DNA of 64,000 nt from Nucisporomicrobium flavum (GTDB lineage Bacteria; Actinomycetota; Actinomycetes; Mycobacteriales; Micromonosporaceae). The translations under genes and the position numbers were made by a program. Of this stretch, positions 7,533 to 16,665 are shown piece by piece. How positions within the stretch are numbered: position 1 is the stretch's first letter; each line of letters begins with the position of its first letter. The notes below the pieces were generated by a model. It saw nothing but the letters and a program-made list of their open reading frames with translations, was not told the origin of the DNA and did not search any database. Where the stretch lies: contig NZ_JADMLH010000005.1 of NCBI RefSeq assembly GCF_016464385.1, forward strand, positions 186,001 to 250,000, written 5' to 3'.

Positions 7533-9083
7533 CTACCCGAGACCCGGGTACGGCAGCGTGGACCGCTGCAGCGGCAGCGACGTGCCGGCGCTGCGCAGCG
7601 TCGTGGCACCGCGGCGGTAGAGCCGGCCGCCGTAGCGCAGCCAGGCGACCTGCCCGTCGGGCCCGCGGACGAAGTTGGCGCGGAAGAACGTGTCCGCTCC
7701 CCCGGGCTCCAGGACCCGCACGTAGTCCCGGCGGTAGAACGCCAGCCGCAGCGCTTCCTGCCCGTCGACCCGGACGCTGAGCCCGCCGCCGGCGGCGACC
7801 AGGTCGATCTCGACGGTGGCGGTCTCGCCCTCGAAGCCGATCTGGGATCCCGAGTACCGGCCCTCGTACGCGGCCAGCGCGGCGTCCGGCACCGGGCGGG
7901 TCACCGCGGGAAGGTTGCGGACCCCGGCGAAACGGCGCAGCGCCCAGTCGTCGGCGAACAGCTCGGCGGTGAGCAGCGGGCCGCCCTCGGAGTTGGTCAG
8001 CACGGTCAGGGCGAAGTCGCGCTCGGGCACCATGAGGAAGCCGGAGTGCTGGCCGGCCCAGTCGCCGCCGTGCTGCACCACCTTCGGCCCCTGCGCGGTC
8101 GGGCGCAGCATCCAGGAGACGCCGTAGCCGTCCAGCTCGACGAACAGGGTGCCGCCCGGCCCGGGATGCGACTGCATCTCGTGCATCGAGCGGCGGGTGA
8201 GCAGCCGGCGGCCATCGGGCGTACGGCCGTTGCCGAGGTGGAACCGGGCCCAGCGCAGCTGGTCGCGGGCGCTGGAGATCAGGCCCCCGGCGGGGTGGAT
8301 GCTCCGCGGGATGGCGAACGCCTCCGGCACGGCGTACGGCTTGCCGTCGGCGTCCACACCGTGCGGCACGGCGACCGACGCACCCGGGATGTCGTCGAGG
8401 AAGAAGGCGCTGTGCCTGAGCCGCAACGGGTCGAGGACGAGCGTGCGCACGGCCTCCTCGTACGACGCCCCGGTGATCACCTCGATCAGCCGGCCGGCCA
8501 GCGACAGGGCCGCGTTGTTGTACGAGAACACCTTCCCCGGCGGGGTGAGCTGGGGCAGCACGGCCATCGCCTCGACGTACCGGGCGAGCGCGTCCGCGCC
8601 CGTGCCGGTGTCCAGGAAGAAGTCGCCGAGCCACCCGGCGCTGTGGTTGAGCAGCTGCCGTACGGTCACCCGCGCGGACGCCGCCGGGTCGCTCGTGCGG
8701 AAGTCCGGCAGGTAGCTGCGGACCGTACGGTCGAGGTCGAGGCGGCCGCGTTCCACCAGGCGCATCGCGGCCGTACCCGTGAACGTCTTGGTCGTGGACG
8801 CGACGCGGAAGACGGTGTCGCCATCCACCGGCACTGGATCGTCGACGTTGGTGACCCCGAAGCCGCGCACGTACTCGGTGCCGTGGTGCCACACGCCGAC
8901 CGCCACGCCGGGGATCGCGTACCGGGCCATGCCGGTGCGGATCTTCGCCTCCAGCTCGCGCAGCGCCGGCGAGACGTGGTCCCGGGTGCCGGGCGCCGCG
9001 CCCGACTCCGTGCCCACCGCCACGGCGGCGACGCTTCCCGCGGCGGCGCTCAGCAACGTACGCCGCGACATCGACACTGACAT
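7533..9083 (-). CDS. Tat-exported serine hydrolase of the beta-lactamase/DD-peptidase family
   Basis: 516 residues with a twin-arginine signal (SRRTLLSAAAGSVAAVAVG), so export is probably by Tat. The penicillin-binding-fold catalytic triad motifs are all present: S96-T-T-K99 (SxxK), Y188-N-N190 (YxN) and H338-G-G340 (the KTG equivalent). A C-terminal region of about 130 residues with beta character (EGRYSGSQIGFEG) resembles the lipocalin-like tail of class C-related esterases and D-aminopeptidases. Family members hydrolyse D-peptides, beta-lactams or esters; the substrate cannot be assigned. Confidence 0.88.
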   Translation of the reverse strand: MSVSMSRRTLLSAAAGSVAAVAVGTESGAAPGTRDHVSPALRELEAKIRTGMARYAIPGVAVGVWHHGTEYVRGFGVTNVDDPVPVDGDTVFRVASTTKTFTGTAAMRLVERGRLDLDRTVRSYLPDFRTSDPAASARVTVRQLLNHSAGWLGDFFLDTGTGADALARYVEAMAVLPQLTPPGKVFSYNNAALSLAGRLIEVITGASYEEAVRTLVLDPLRLRHSAFFLDDIPGASVAVPHGVDADGKPYAVPEAFAIPRSIHPAGGLISSARDQLRWARFHLGNGRTPDGRRLLTRRSMHEMQSHPGPGGTLFVELDGYGVSWMLRPTAQGPKVVQHGGDWAGQHSGFLMVPERDFALTVLTNSEGGPLLTAELFADDWALRRFAGVRNLPAVTRPVPDAALAAYEGRYSGSQIGFEGETATVEIDLVAAGGGLSVRVDGQEALRLAFYRRDYVRVLEPGGADTFFRANFVRGPDGQVAWLRYGGRLYRRGATTLRSAGTSLPLQRSTLPYPGLG

Positions 9084-9169
9084 CGGCCTACCCCCTGTCC
9101 CTCGGCCGCGCCGGGCCGGCGCGGGCCAAGCCCCAGTATCGACCCTCTTCGCTGTGGAAGGGTGCCCCT

Positions 9170-9718
9170 ATGGTTCTGCCGACGCCCACCCTGCACACCG
9201 CCCGTCTGCGCCTGCGGCCCTTCGACGACTCCGACGTGGACGAGCTGTTCGCCCTGCACAGCGACGCTGATGTGCTGCGCTTCTGGGACGCGCCACCGTG
9301 GACCGAGCGCGCCCGGGCCGAGCGGTTCATCGCCGTGTGCCGGCAGATGGCGGAGGACGGCTCCGGGTCGCGGCCGGCCGTGGTCCGCGCCTCCGATGGA
9401 TCATTCCTCGGCTGGTGCGGCCTGAGCCGGTGGGATCCGGATCACCGCAGCGCGTCGTTGGGCTACTGCTTCGGCAAGGCGGCGTGGGGCCACGGGTATG
9501 CGACGGAGGCCGCGGGCGCACTGCTGCGGTGGGCGTTCGACACCCTCGACCTGAACCGGGTCCAGGCCGAATGCGACACCCGCAACGGGGCGTCGGCCCG
9601 CGTGCTGGAGAAGCTCGGCTTCGTGCGCGAGGGGACGCTGCGGGAGGACTGCGTCGTGAACGGCGAGGTCTCCGACTCGTGGGTCTACGGGCTGCTCCGG
9701 CGCGAGTGGGCCGGATAA
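9170..9718 (+). CDS. GNAT family N-acetyltransferase (RimJ/RimL type)
   Basis: 182 residues starting MVLPTPTLHTARLRLRPF, the classic RimJ/L opening (T-x-R-L-x-L-R-x-F). The acetyl-CoA motif A region reads SLGYCFGKAAWGHGYATEA, with the G-x-G-x-A pyrophosphate loop, followed by ALLRWAFDTLDLNRVQAECDTRNGASARVLEKLGFVREG. It probably acetylates an amine such as a protein N-terminus, amino acid or drug. GAAGGG lies upstream as a moderate ribosome site. Its neighbour is a TetR/MFS drug-response pair but there is no shared operon. Confidence 0.88.
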   Translation: MVLPTPTLHTARLRLRPFDDSDVDELFALHSDADVLRFWDAPPWTERARAERFIAVCRQMAEDGSGSRPAVVRASDGSFLGWCGLSRWDPDHRSASLGYCFGKAAWGHGYATEAAGALLRWAFDTLDLNRVQAECDTRNGASARVLEKLGFVREGTLREDCVVNGEVSDSWVYGLLRREWAG

Positions 9719-9722
9719 CCCC

Positions 9723-10340
9723 CTAGCGCGGCGCGGTGGCGACCCCCGTGCGGAGCGCGTCGAAGAGTCGCTCGAGGCGCGCGCGGTGGTGGGCGGCCAC
9801 GGCGTCCGGCGGCTCCCCCTCGGTGAGGCGGCGGGCGGTCTCCACGATCACGGTGCCGTACCCAGCGATGAGGAACGCGGCGAGCAGGGTGGCGTCGCCG
9901 TCGAACGCCGGGTCACGGCCGAGCTCCTCGGCGAGGGTGTTCTGCAGCTCCGCGGCGATCTCCCGCAGGCGGGCCACCAGGGCCGGCGAGGCCGCGACCG
10001 TACGGAAGAAGGGCACGGATCCGTCCTTGAGCCCGGACAGCGCGTGCCGGTCGCCGACCAGTGCCAGGGCCGCGGCGCGCAGGGAGGTCAGCACGTCGAC
10101 GCCCGGAGCCCGGTCGCGCACCGCCGAGCGCAGGAGCTCGGCCGCGTCCGCCTCCCGGTCCAGGAGCAGGTCCTCCTTGCGCGGGAAGTGGTTGAAGACG
10201 GTGACGCTGGAGACCCCGGCCTCGCGGGCGACCTCGGCGACGGTGACCGTGTCGAACCCGCGCTCGAGGAACAGCCGCGTCGCGACCTCGGAGATCTTCG
10301 CGCGCGTCTGCGGGCCGCCCCGCGCTCCCGTCCTGGGCAT
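9723..10340 (-). CDS. TetR-family repressor of the divergent MFS exporter
   Basis: 205 residues starting MPRTGARGGPQTRAKI; AAGGAAG about 10 nt upstream favours this start, whereas a longer form would begin inside the operator. The N-terminal HTH (residues about 12-58) reads VATRLFLERGFDTVTVAEVAREAGVSSVTVFNHFPRKEDLL, a canonical TetR DNA-binding domain with the F-N-H-F-P-x-K-E-D variant. The helical C-terminal domain should bind an effector. Only 49 nt separate its start from that of the divergent MFS gene, and that gap contains a palindrome, so it very likely represses both genes until the exported compound is present. Confidence 0.9.
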   Translation of the reverse strand: MPRTGARGGPQTRAKISEVATRLFLERGFDTVTVAEVAREAGVSSVTVFNHFPRKEDLLLDREADAAELLRSAVRDRAPGVDVLTSLRAAALALVGDRHALSGLKDGSVPFFRTVAASPALVARLREIAAELQNTLAEELGRDPAFDGDATLLAAFLIAGYGTVIVETARRLTEGEPPDAVAAHHRARLERLFDALRTGVATAPR

Positions 10341-10358
10341 CCGATCACACTTCCTTGT

Positions 10359-10389
10359 CTCACTAAACTTAGTCACTTAAGTTAGTGAC
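10359..10389. promoter_or_regulatory. TetR operator / divergent promoter region
   Basis: The interval between divergent tetR and MFS genes holds overlapping inverted repeats: TCACTAA...TTAGTGA arms around 10360-10387 and GTCACT-TAAGTT-AGTGAC. It is AT-rich against its surroundings and ends one base before the MFS start codon, so an RNA polymerase-bound repressor would block both promoters. Confidence 0.7.
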
Positions 10390-11862
10390 ATGACCACCAC
10401 CGCGCTCAAGCAAACCTCACCACGGTCGCTGCGGGAGGCGTGGGTGGCCCTCGCCGGGCTGTCCGCGGTCTTCCTGGTCGAGATGCTGGACACCTCGATC
10501 CTCACCGTCGCGCTGCCCACGATCGGGCGTGAGCTGCACGCCTCCACCACGGCCCTGCAGTGGGTGACGGGCGCGTACGCCGTGGTGTTCGGCGGGTTGA
10601 TGCTCGCCGCCGGCGCCATCGCCGACCGGTACGGCCCCCGGCGGATCATGCTCGCCGGACTGGGCCTGCTCGGCGCCGCGAGCCTCGCGACCGTGGTCGT
10701 GGGCACCGCGGGCCAGCTGATCGCCGTACGGGCGGCGATGGGCGTGGCGGCCGCGATGACGACGCCGGGGTCGATGGCGCTGGCCTTCCGGCTGTTCGAC
10801 GACGACGGGCTGCGGGTCCGCGCGACCACCCTCATCTCGACAGTGGGCCTGGCCGGCCTCGCGGTGGGCCCCACCACCGGCGGGTTCGTGCTCGCGATCG
10901 CGCCCTGGCAGGTCCTGCTGCTGGTCAACGCGCCGATCGCCGCGCTCGCGTTCATCGGCGTACGGTCCGGCATCGCCCCGGACTCGCCGGCCGCCCTGCA
11001 CCGCGACCCGGTGGACCTCGCCGGCGCGGCGCTGGGCACGGCGACGATCATGCTCGCGCTCGTCGCGCCGACGCTCTTCGTCGACGAGGGCGCCGGCTCG
11101 GTGCTGCCGTGGGCGGCGACCGCGGCGGCCGCCGCCGGGGCGATCCTCTTCGTGGTCCGCGAACGCACGGCCCGGCACCCCCTGCTGGACCTGCGGCTGA
11201 TCGCCCACCCGCTGGTGTCGAGCGGCCTGGCGTTCAAGGCCGCCGCCGGGCTGGCCACCGCCGGCCTCGGCTACCTGGTGACCCTGCAGCTGCAGCTGGA
11301 CTGGGGCTGGACGCCCGGGCTCGCCGCGCTCGGGATGCTCCCGCAGGTCGTCGTGCTCCTCGCCGGCGGCGCGGTCATCGGCCCGTTCGTCGGGCGCGTC
11401 GGCCTGGAGCGGGCCGGGTGGCTCAGCGCCGCGGCGGTCGTGGCCGGGCTCGGCGTCTACGGCGCGCTGGGCCGATCCGGGTACGGGTGGGTCGCGCTCG
11501 CGCTGGTCCTCGTGGCCGCCGGGATGCGGGTGGTCGGCGTCGTCGCCGGGGTCAACGTGCTGCGCGGGCTGCCGAAGAACCGGACGACGATCGGCGCGGC
11601 CCTCACCGACACGGCGACCGAGGTCACCTCCGGCGCCGGCATCGCGGTCTCCGGCACGATCCTCGCGGCCCTCTTCACCGGCGACCTCGCGACGTCGCGG
11701 TGGAGCGCCGGGCAGACCGCGCAGTTCCGCGAGGCGGTCACGATCGCGGGGCTCACCCTCACCGTCGTCGCGGCGGCACTCGTCACCTGGGGCATCGCCC
11801 GGGCGCGGCGCGTCATTCCCCGCGACACTCCAGGTACGCGTCCAGCGCCGCAGCCCCGCTGA
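10390..11862 (+). CDS. MFS drug exporter of the DHA2 (14-TM) type
   Basis: 490 residues with about 14 hydrophobic segments. Early motifs fit DHA2 multidrug exporters: LDTSILTVALPTIGRELHAS (motif D1-like), ADRYGPRRIMLAGLGLLG (motif A) and GVAAAMTTPGSMALAF (motif C-like). It sits in the cytoplasmic membrane and probably exports a hydrophobic drug by proton antiport. There is no ribosome binding site; the start codon directly abuts the operator palindrome, which suggests a leaderless or very short-leader mRNA. Its 3' end overlaps the convergent MerR gene by 50 nt. Confidence 0.9.
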   Translation: MTTTALKQTSPRSLREAWVALAGLSAVFLVEMLDTSILTVALPTIGRELHASTTALQWVTGAYAVVFGGLMLAAGAIADRYGPRRIMLAGLGLLGAASLATVVVGTAGQLIAVRAAMGVAAAMTTPGSMALAFRLFDDDGLRVRATTLISTVGLAGLAVGPTTGGFVLAIAPWQVLLLVNAPIAALAFIGVRSGIAPDSPAALHRDPVDLAGAALGTATIMLALVAPTLFVDEGAGSVLPWAATAAAAAGAILFVVRERTARHPLLDLRLIAHPLVSSGLAFKAAAGLATAGLGYLVTLQLQLDWGWTPGLAALGMLPQVVVLLAGGAVIGPFVGRVGLERAGWLSAAAVVAGLGVYGALGRSGYGWVALALVLVAAGMRVVGVVAGVNVLRGLPKNRTTIGAALTDTATEVTSGAGIAVSGTILAALFTGDLATSRWSAGQTAQFREAVTIAGLTLTVVAAALVTWGIARARRVIPRDTPGTRPAPQPR

Positions 11863-12526
11863 GCATGGCACGGCTGCGGGCCGAGAGCCGGGCGTGCCAG
11901 TCGCGCAGCATCGACTCGAGCGGTGCGACCCCGCCCGCGGACCGGACCTGCGCGATGACCGGCGCGATCTGCCCCAGCAGGTAGCCACCGCGCCGCAGCT
12001 GGTGGGCCAGCTGGGCGTCGCGGACGTCCGCCTCGCCGTAGACGCGGTAACCGGTCCGCGGGTCCCGGCGCGGCCGGACCACGCCGGCGCGCTCCCACTT
12101 GCGCAGGGTGGCCGGCCGGATGCCGAGCCGCCGGGACAGCGGGCCGACGAACGTGTCACCGCGCTCGCGGCGTACCGGATCGAGGTCGGTCAGGGCGACC
12201 TCGACGGCCCGCAGCGTCCGGCGGTCCTCGAGCAGCTGGGCGTGGCACTCGCCGACGATCCGCAGGGCGTCCCCGGTCGCGCCCCGGTTGACCGCCTGCA
12301 GGATCGAGGTGGCCGCCGGGTGGCCGCACCCCGGCAGGAGCGCGAGGAACGCCCGCAGCGCGGAGGCGTGCAGCGGCGTGTAGGCGCGATACCCGTGCGG
12401 GCTCCGGCCGGCCGCCGGGAGGATGCCGGCCTGCTCGTAGTTGCGGATCGCCTGGGTGGACAGGCCGTGGCGGCGGGCCAGATCGACCGGCCTGAGCCGT
12501 TCCCCCTCTTGAAGCTTCTGTGCCAC
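11813..12526 (-). CDS. Two-HTH MerR-family regulator (TioE-like)
   Basis: 237 residues from a GTG start at 12526, chosen because the family begins just before the first HTH; longer forms would run through the operator. Two MerR-type HTH units are visible: RPVDLARRHGLSTQAIRNYEQAGILP at the N-terminus, and VGPLSRRLGIRPATLRKWERAGVVRPRRDPRTGYRVY at about residues 130-165. This duplicated architecture is that of TioE-type regulators, which activate resistance genes. It is divergent from the erythromycin-esterase gene, with a perfect palindrome between them, so that gene is the likely target. The ribosome site is close (AGGA 2 nt from GTG), so the start is tentative. Confidence 0.85.
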   Translation of the reverse strand: MAQKLQEGERLRPVDLARRHGLSTQAIRNYEQAGILPAAGRSPHGYRAYTPLHASALRAFLALLPGCGHPAATSILQAVNRGATGDALRIVGECHAQLLEDRRTLRAVEVALTDLDPVRRERGDTFVGPLSRRLGIRPATLRKWERAGVVRPRRDPRTGYRVYGEADVRDAQLAHQLRRGGYLLGQIAPVIAQVRSAGGVAPLESMLRDWHARLSARSRAMLSGAAALDAYLECRGE

Positions 12527-12562
12527 AGTCCTGCTCGAATCGCTCCAGAGTCTCAACGGATA

Positions 12563-12582
12563 GTTCAACGATAGCGTTGAAC
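12563..12582. promoter_or_regulatory. MerR operator: perfect palindrome
   Basis: GTTCAACG-ATAG-CGTTGAAC is an 8-bp perfect inverted repeat with a 4-nt centre. A related half-element (TCAACGGATAG) lies just upstream at about 12552-12562. The palindrome ends only 2 nt before the start codon of the erythromycin-esterase gene and 36 nt from the GTG of the MerR gene. Confidence 0.75.
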
Positions 12583-12584
12583 CT

Positions 12585-13740
12585 ATGAACATTGTCGACG
12601 CTGCGACCGTCATGCGCGTGCTGTCCCACCGGCCCCGGCTGCTCGCGCTGGGCGAACCCACCCACGGCGAGGAGTCGCTGCTCGCCGTCCGCAACACGCT
12701 GTTCCGGCAACTGGTCGAGCAGGAGGGCTACCGGACGATCGCCATCGAGAGCGACTGCCTGATGGGGCTGATCGTGGACGGGTACGTCACCGCCGGCACC
12801 GGCACGCTCGACGAGGCCATGGAGCGCGGCTTCAGCCACGAGTGGGGCGCGTTCCCGGGCAACCGCGAGCTGGTGCGCTGGATGCGGGCGTACAACGAGG
12901 GACGGCCGGCGGCGGAACACGTACGCTTCGCCGGGTTCGACGGCCCGCTGGAGATCACCGGCGCGCAGAGCCCGCGGGAGGCGCTCACCGGGCTGCACGC
13001 GTACCTCGCCGCGCGGGTCGGCAAAGAGTTGTTGCCTTGCACCGAGGAGGAGCTCGACCGGCTGCTGGGCACCGACGGGCGATGGCCCGACCAGGCCGCG
13101 ATGATGAACCCGTCCGCCTCGGTGGGCCGGTCCCCCGAGGCCGACCGGCTGCGGCTGCTCGCCGACGACCTCATGGCCCTGCTCGAGGCGCAGACACCCC
13201 ACCTGATCGCCACGTCCACCGAGGAGGAATGGCACCGGGCGCGCCTGTACGGGCGTACCGCCGTCGGCCTGCTTCGCTACCACTACTGGATGGCCGACGC
13301 GTCACCCGGCCGGATGCCGCGGCTGCTGGGCGTACGGGACTCCATCATGGCCGCCAACCTGCTGGCCCTCGCGGAACGCGGCCCGGCGCTGGTGGCGTCC
13401 CACAACGCGCACCTGCAACGCAGCGAGAGCAGCATGAGCCTGGGCGGCGAGCCGTTCAGCTGGTGGAGCGCCGGCGCGATCGTCAGCGCCCACCTGGGCG
13501 ACGCCTACGCCTTCCTCGCCTCGGCCGTCGGCACGATCGAGCACCGCGGGGTCGGCACGCCACCCCCGGACACCATCGAGGGCATCCTGTACGCCCGCCC
13601 GCCGGAGACCTGCCTCCTCGGCACCGCTGAGCTGACCGGCCTCCTCGCCGAAGCGGCACCGGCCGCCCGCGTCTCACCCTGGTTCGGCTACGCCCCGCTC
13701 GATCCGGCCCACGTGGCGCAGACGGACGGACTCGTGTTCG

Positions 13741-13763
<23 letters not shown>
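12585..13763 (+). CDS. Erythromycin esterase family protein
   Basis: 392 residues. The N-terminal motif LLALGEPTHGEE (residues 20-30) carries the conserved Glu and His of the Ere family, and TIAIESD and FAGFDGP follow in the family order; a second conserved histidine occurs in VASHNAHLQR. Members open the lactone of macrolides, but many homologues have unknown substrates. No ribosome site precedes this ATG because the operator abuts it; a leaderless mRNA is possible, or translation from the methionine nine codons on (MRVLSHRP). Its 3' end overlaps the convergent TetR gene by 23 nt. Probable antibiotic-response enzyme controlled by the divergent MerR protein. Confidence 0.88.
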
Positions 13764-14361
<598 letters not shown>

Positions 14362-14371
14362 GCACCCATCC

Positions 14372-14419
14372 TACCGCTCGGTACAAAAGCTGCTATGGTG
14401 GCTCGGCAACCGATCGGTA
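14372..14419. promoter_or_regulatory. Duplicated TetR operators
   Basis: Two matching sites 36 nt apart: TACCGCTCGGTACAAAAG (14372-14389) and ACCGATCGGTACAAAAG (14409-14425). Each core is a palindrome (TACCG-CT-CGGTA and ACCGATCGGT) followed by ACAAAAG. The second overlaps the ribosome-binding region of the SDR gene; the first lies by the TetR start. Confidence 0.8.
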
Positions 14420-14433
14420 CAAAAGGAGGATCC

Positions 14434-15120
14434 ATGATCGTCACCCTGATCACCGGCGCCAACAAGGGCATCGGCTTCGAGACCGCCCGGCAGCTCCTCG
14501 AGCTCGGCCACACCGTGTACATCGGCGCCCGCGACGCGGAGCGCGGCGAGAAGGCCGCCGCCGAGCTGGGCGCCCGCTTCGTGCCGCTCGACGTGACCGA
14601 CGACGCCTCGGTGACGGCCGCGCTGGCCGCCGTCGACGCGGCCGAGGGCCGGCTTGACGTCCTGGTGAACAACGCCGGCATCCTCGGCGCCGAGGCCGTC
14701 GACGGCCCGACCGCCCTGCGCGTGTTCGACACCAACGCCGTGGGGATCGTCCGGGTCACCGAGGCGGCGCTCCCGCTGCTGCGCAGGTCGGCGAACCCCA
14801 CGGTGGTGAACGTGTCGAGCAGCCTCGGATCCTTCTGGGCGGTGACCAACCCCGACCGGCCGGAGTTCGGCCTGCCGTTGCCGCTCTACGCCGCGTCCAA
14901 GGCGGCGGCCACGATGCTGACGGTGCAGTACGCCAAGGCCCACCCCGGCATCAAGGTCAACGCGCTGGAGCCGGGCACCACGGCCACCGACATGACGGCC
15001 GCGTTCGGCGTGGGAAGGCCGGCGGCGGAGAGCGCGCGGAACGTCGTACGGCTGGCGACGCTGGGCCCGGACGGCCCGACCGGGACCCTCACGGATGAGT
15101 TCGGGACCCTGCGGTGGTAG
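14434..15120 (+). CDS. Short-chain dehydrogenase/reductase
   Basis: 228 residues with AAGGAGGA 3 nt upstream of the ATG. Classical SDR motifs: TGANKGIG (residues 7-14, nucleotide binding), LDVTDD (cofactor acidic motif), NNAG, and the YAASK catalytic Tyr-Lys pair with the preceding serines (NVSSSLGSF). It should reduce a carbonyl or oxidise an alcohol using NADP(H). It is expressed under the divergent TetR repressor, a common arrangement for inducible detoxification of reactive carbonyls. Confidence 0.9.
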   Translation: MIVTLITGANKGIGFETARQLLELGHTVYIGARDAERGEKAAAELGARFVPLDVTDDASVTAALAAVDAAEGRLDVLVNNAGILGAEAVDGPTALRVFDTNAVGIVRVTEAALPLLRRSANPTVVNVSSSLGSFWAVTNPDRPEFGLPLPLYAASKAAATMLTVQYAKAHPGIKVNALEPGTTATDMTAAFGVGRPAAESARNVVRLATLGPDGPTGTLTDEFGTLRW

Positions 15121-15216
15121 GCACTTCTCACCCCGCGGGCGAAGACGGCACGCACCTGCTGAAGCGCGGCGAGGTCGGCCACCGGTCGCCTTCGGTGACG
15201 GGCGGACCGGCCGCGG

Positions 15217-15372
15217 ATGCGCAGTGGCTCGGGACTCGCCGCGCAGCAGGTGGCCCGCCGCACCGAGGTGGCCGTCCAGGACGAGTGGACCCGTCACCTC
15301 GGCCGGCGCGGCACCGAACGCCTGCACCAGCTCCTCACCCAGTTGCGCGAGATCACCGACCCGTACCGGTGA
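15217..15372 (+). pseudogene. MarR-family regulator, C-terminal remnant
   Basis: The frame ending at 15372 encodes about 50 residues ending VQDEWTRHLGRRGTERLHQLLTQLREITDPYR, which matches the C-terminal dimerisation helix typical of MarR regulators (W-x-x-x-L-G-x-x-R-x-x-x-L-x-x-L-L-x-x-L-R-x-I-T-D-P-Y). No HTH is present upstream in frame; stop codons occur at 15160 and 15190. The remains of a deleted regulator fit best. Identification is by pattern only. Confidence 0.5.
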
Positions 15373-15378
15373 GCCGGG

Positions 15379-16542
15379 TCAGGCCGCCGGGCCCGCCTCC
15401 AGGCTGCGCAGGTCGATGCCCTGCGCCCCGAGGACCTTCTCGACCCCGGCCAGGTCCAGCCCCTCCACGACGTTGTCGCCGTGCACGATGCGAAACGACT
15501 CGACGCCGTGCCGGCTGACCACCTCCACCCGCCAGCCACCGTCCGGCGTGACCATCAGCCCCTTCACCAGGGTCTGCGCCGCGGCGAGGTCCCGTACGGC
15601 CTGGGCCGGCGTCTTGTCCGGCCGCAGCCCGCGCCACGACGGGTGCCGCAGCCGGCCGTCCGGCGTCCAGTTCCGGTACGCCACCTCCCCTACGAACAGC
15701 GGCTCGACCCAGTGGGCACCGCGGGCGAATTCGCGCGGGATCCCGGGCACGGGGGCGGTGCCGCGGGCGTACGGTCGCAGCACGTCCTGCAGGTGGCCGA
15801 GCATCTGATGGGTGAACCCGGTGCCCACCCCGCCGGCGAACGACAGCCGCCCGTCCGGGCCCGCCACCGCGGTCAGCAGCGAGCCGATCGTGCCGGCGCG
15901 GCGGCCCTGGCCGGGCTTCCAGCCGACGATCACGACCTCCTGGGTGAGCGAGATCGGCACCTTGATCCAGCTCGGCGAGCGCCGTCCCGGCTGGTACGCC
16001 GACCCGAGCCGCTTGACCACGATGCCCTCGAGCCCCTGTGCCTGCGCGGCCGTCAGGATCGCCTGCGGGTCGGCGTCGACGAAGTGCGGCGGCACCCGGA
16101 CCTCGTCGGAGCTCAGCGCCAGACCGGTGAGCAGGTCGCGGCGGTCGGCGTACGGGAGCGGCATGGTCGACACCCCGCCGAGGTGGAGCACATCGAACAC
16201 GTAGTAGACGACGGGCACCGCCGCCACCAGCGCGGGCGACGGATCCGCCACGTGCATGCGCTGCTGCAGCCGGGCGAAGGAGGGCCGGCCGGCCTCGTCC
16301 AGCGCCACGATCTCGCCGTCGAGCACCACCGGCCGGTCGCCGACGACGTCCGGCAACCCGGCCAGCTCCGGGTACGCGGCGGTGACGTCGTTGCCGTTGC
16401 GGGTCTGCAGGCGTACGCCGCCACCCTCGGCGAACGAGACGCAGCGGATGCCGTCCCACTTGAACTCGATCGCCTGCCCGGGCTCCGCGGACGGTTCGCC
16501 CAGCGTGGCGAGCATCGGCGCGATCGACTCGGGCAGGTCCAT
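15379..16542 (-). CDS. ligC: ATP-dependent DNA ligase (LigC/LigD-ligase type)
   Basis: 387 residues from the ATG at 16542 (MDLPESIAPMLATLGEP, GGAG 5 nt upstream); a TTG 12 codons earlier is an alternative. The adenylation motif I is E-F-K28-W-D-G-I-R with the nucleotidyl-acceptor lysine. Motif III (YYVFDVLHLGG), motif IV (LEGIVVKRL) and motif V (SWIKVPI) follow, then the OB fold (EVVIVGWKPGQGRRAGTIGSLLTAV). This is the mycobacterial LigC/LigD-ligase type used in non-replicative end joining. About 50 extra C-terminal residues after the OB fold are unusual. No ku or polymerase/phosphoesterase partner is adjacent. Confidence 0.85.
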   Translation of the reverse strand: MDLPESIAPMLATLGEPSAEPGQAIEFKWDGIRCVSFAEGGGVRLQTRNGNDVTAAYPELAGLPDVVGDRPVVLDGEIVALDEAGRPSFARLQQRMHVADPSPALVAAVPVVYYVFDVLHLGGVSTMPLPYADRRDLLTGLALSSDEVRVPPHFVDADPQAILTAAQAQGLEGIVVKRLGSAYQPGRRSPSWIKVPISLTQEVVIVGWKPGQGRRAGTIGSLLTAVAGPDGRLSFAGGVGTGFTHQMLGHLQDVLRPYARGTAPVPGIPREFARGAHWVEPLFVGEVAYRNWTPDGRLRHPSWRGLRPDKTPAQAVRDLAAAQTLVKGLMVTPDGGWRVEVVSRHGVESFRIVHGDNVVEGLDLAGVEKVLGAQGIDLRSLEAGPAA

Positions 16543-16665
16543 GATCTCCAGTGACGTCCCCGCGGCCGCGACCGTCAAGCCGGGCGGCGGGATTCCCCCG
16601 AACTACAGCCGTGGGGTTCTGGAGGCAATGGGAGAAAACCGTCCACACGGCTATCGTGACCGGGG

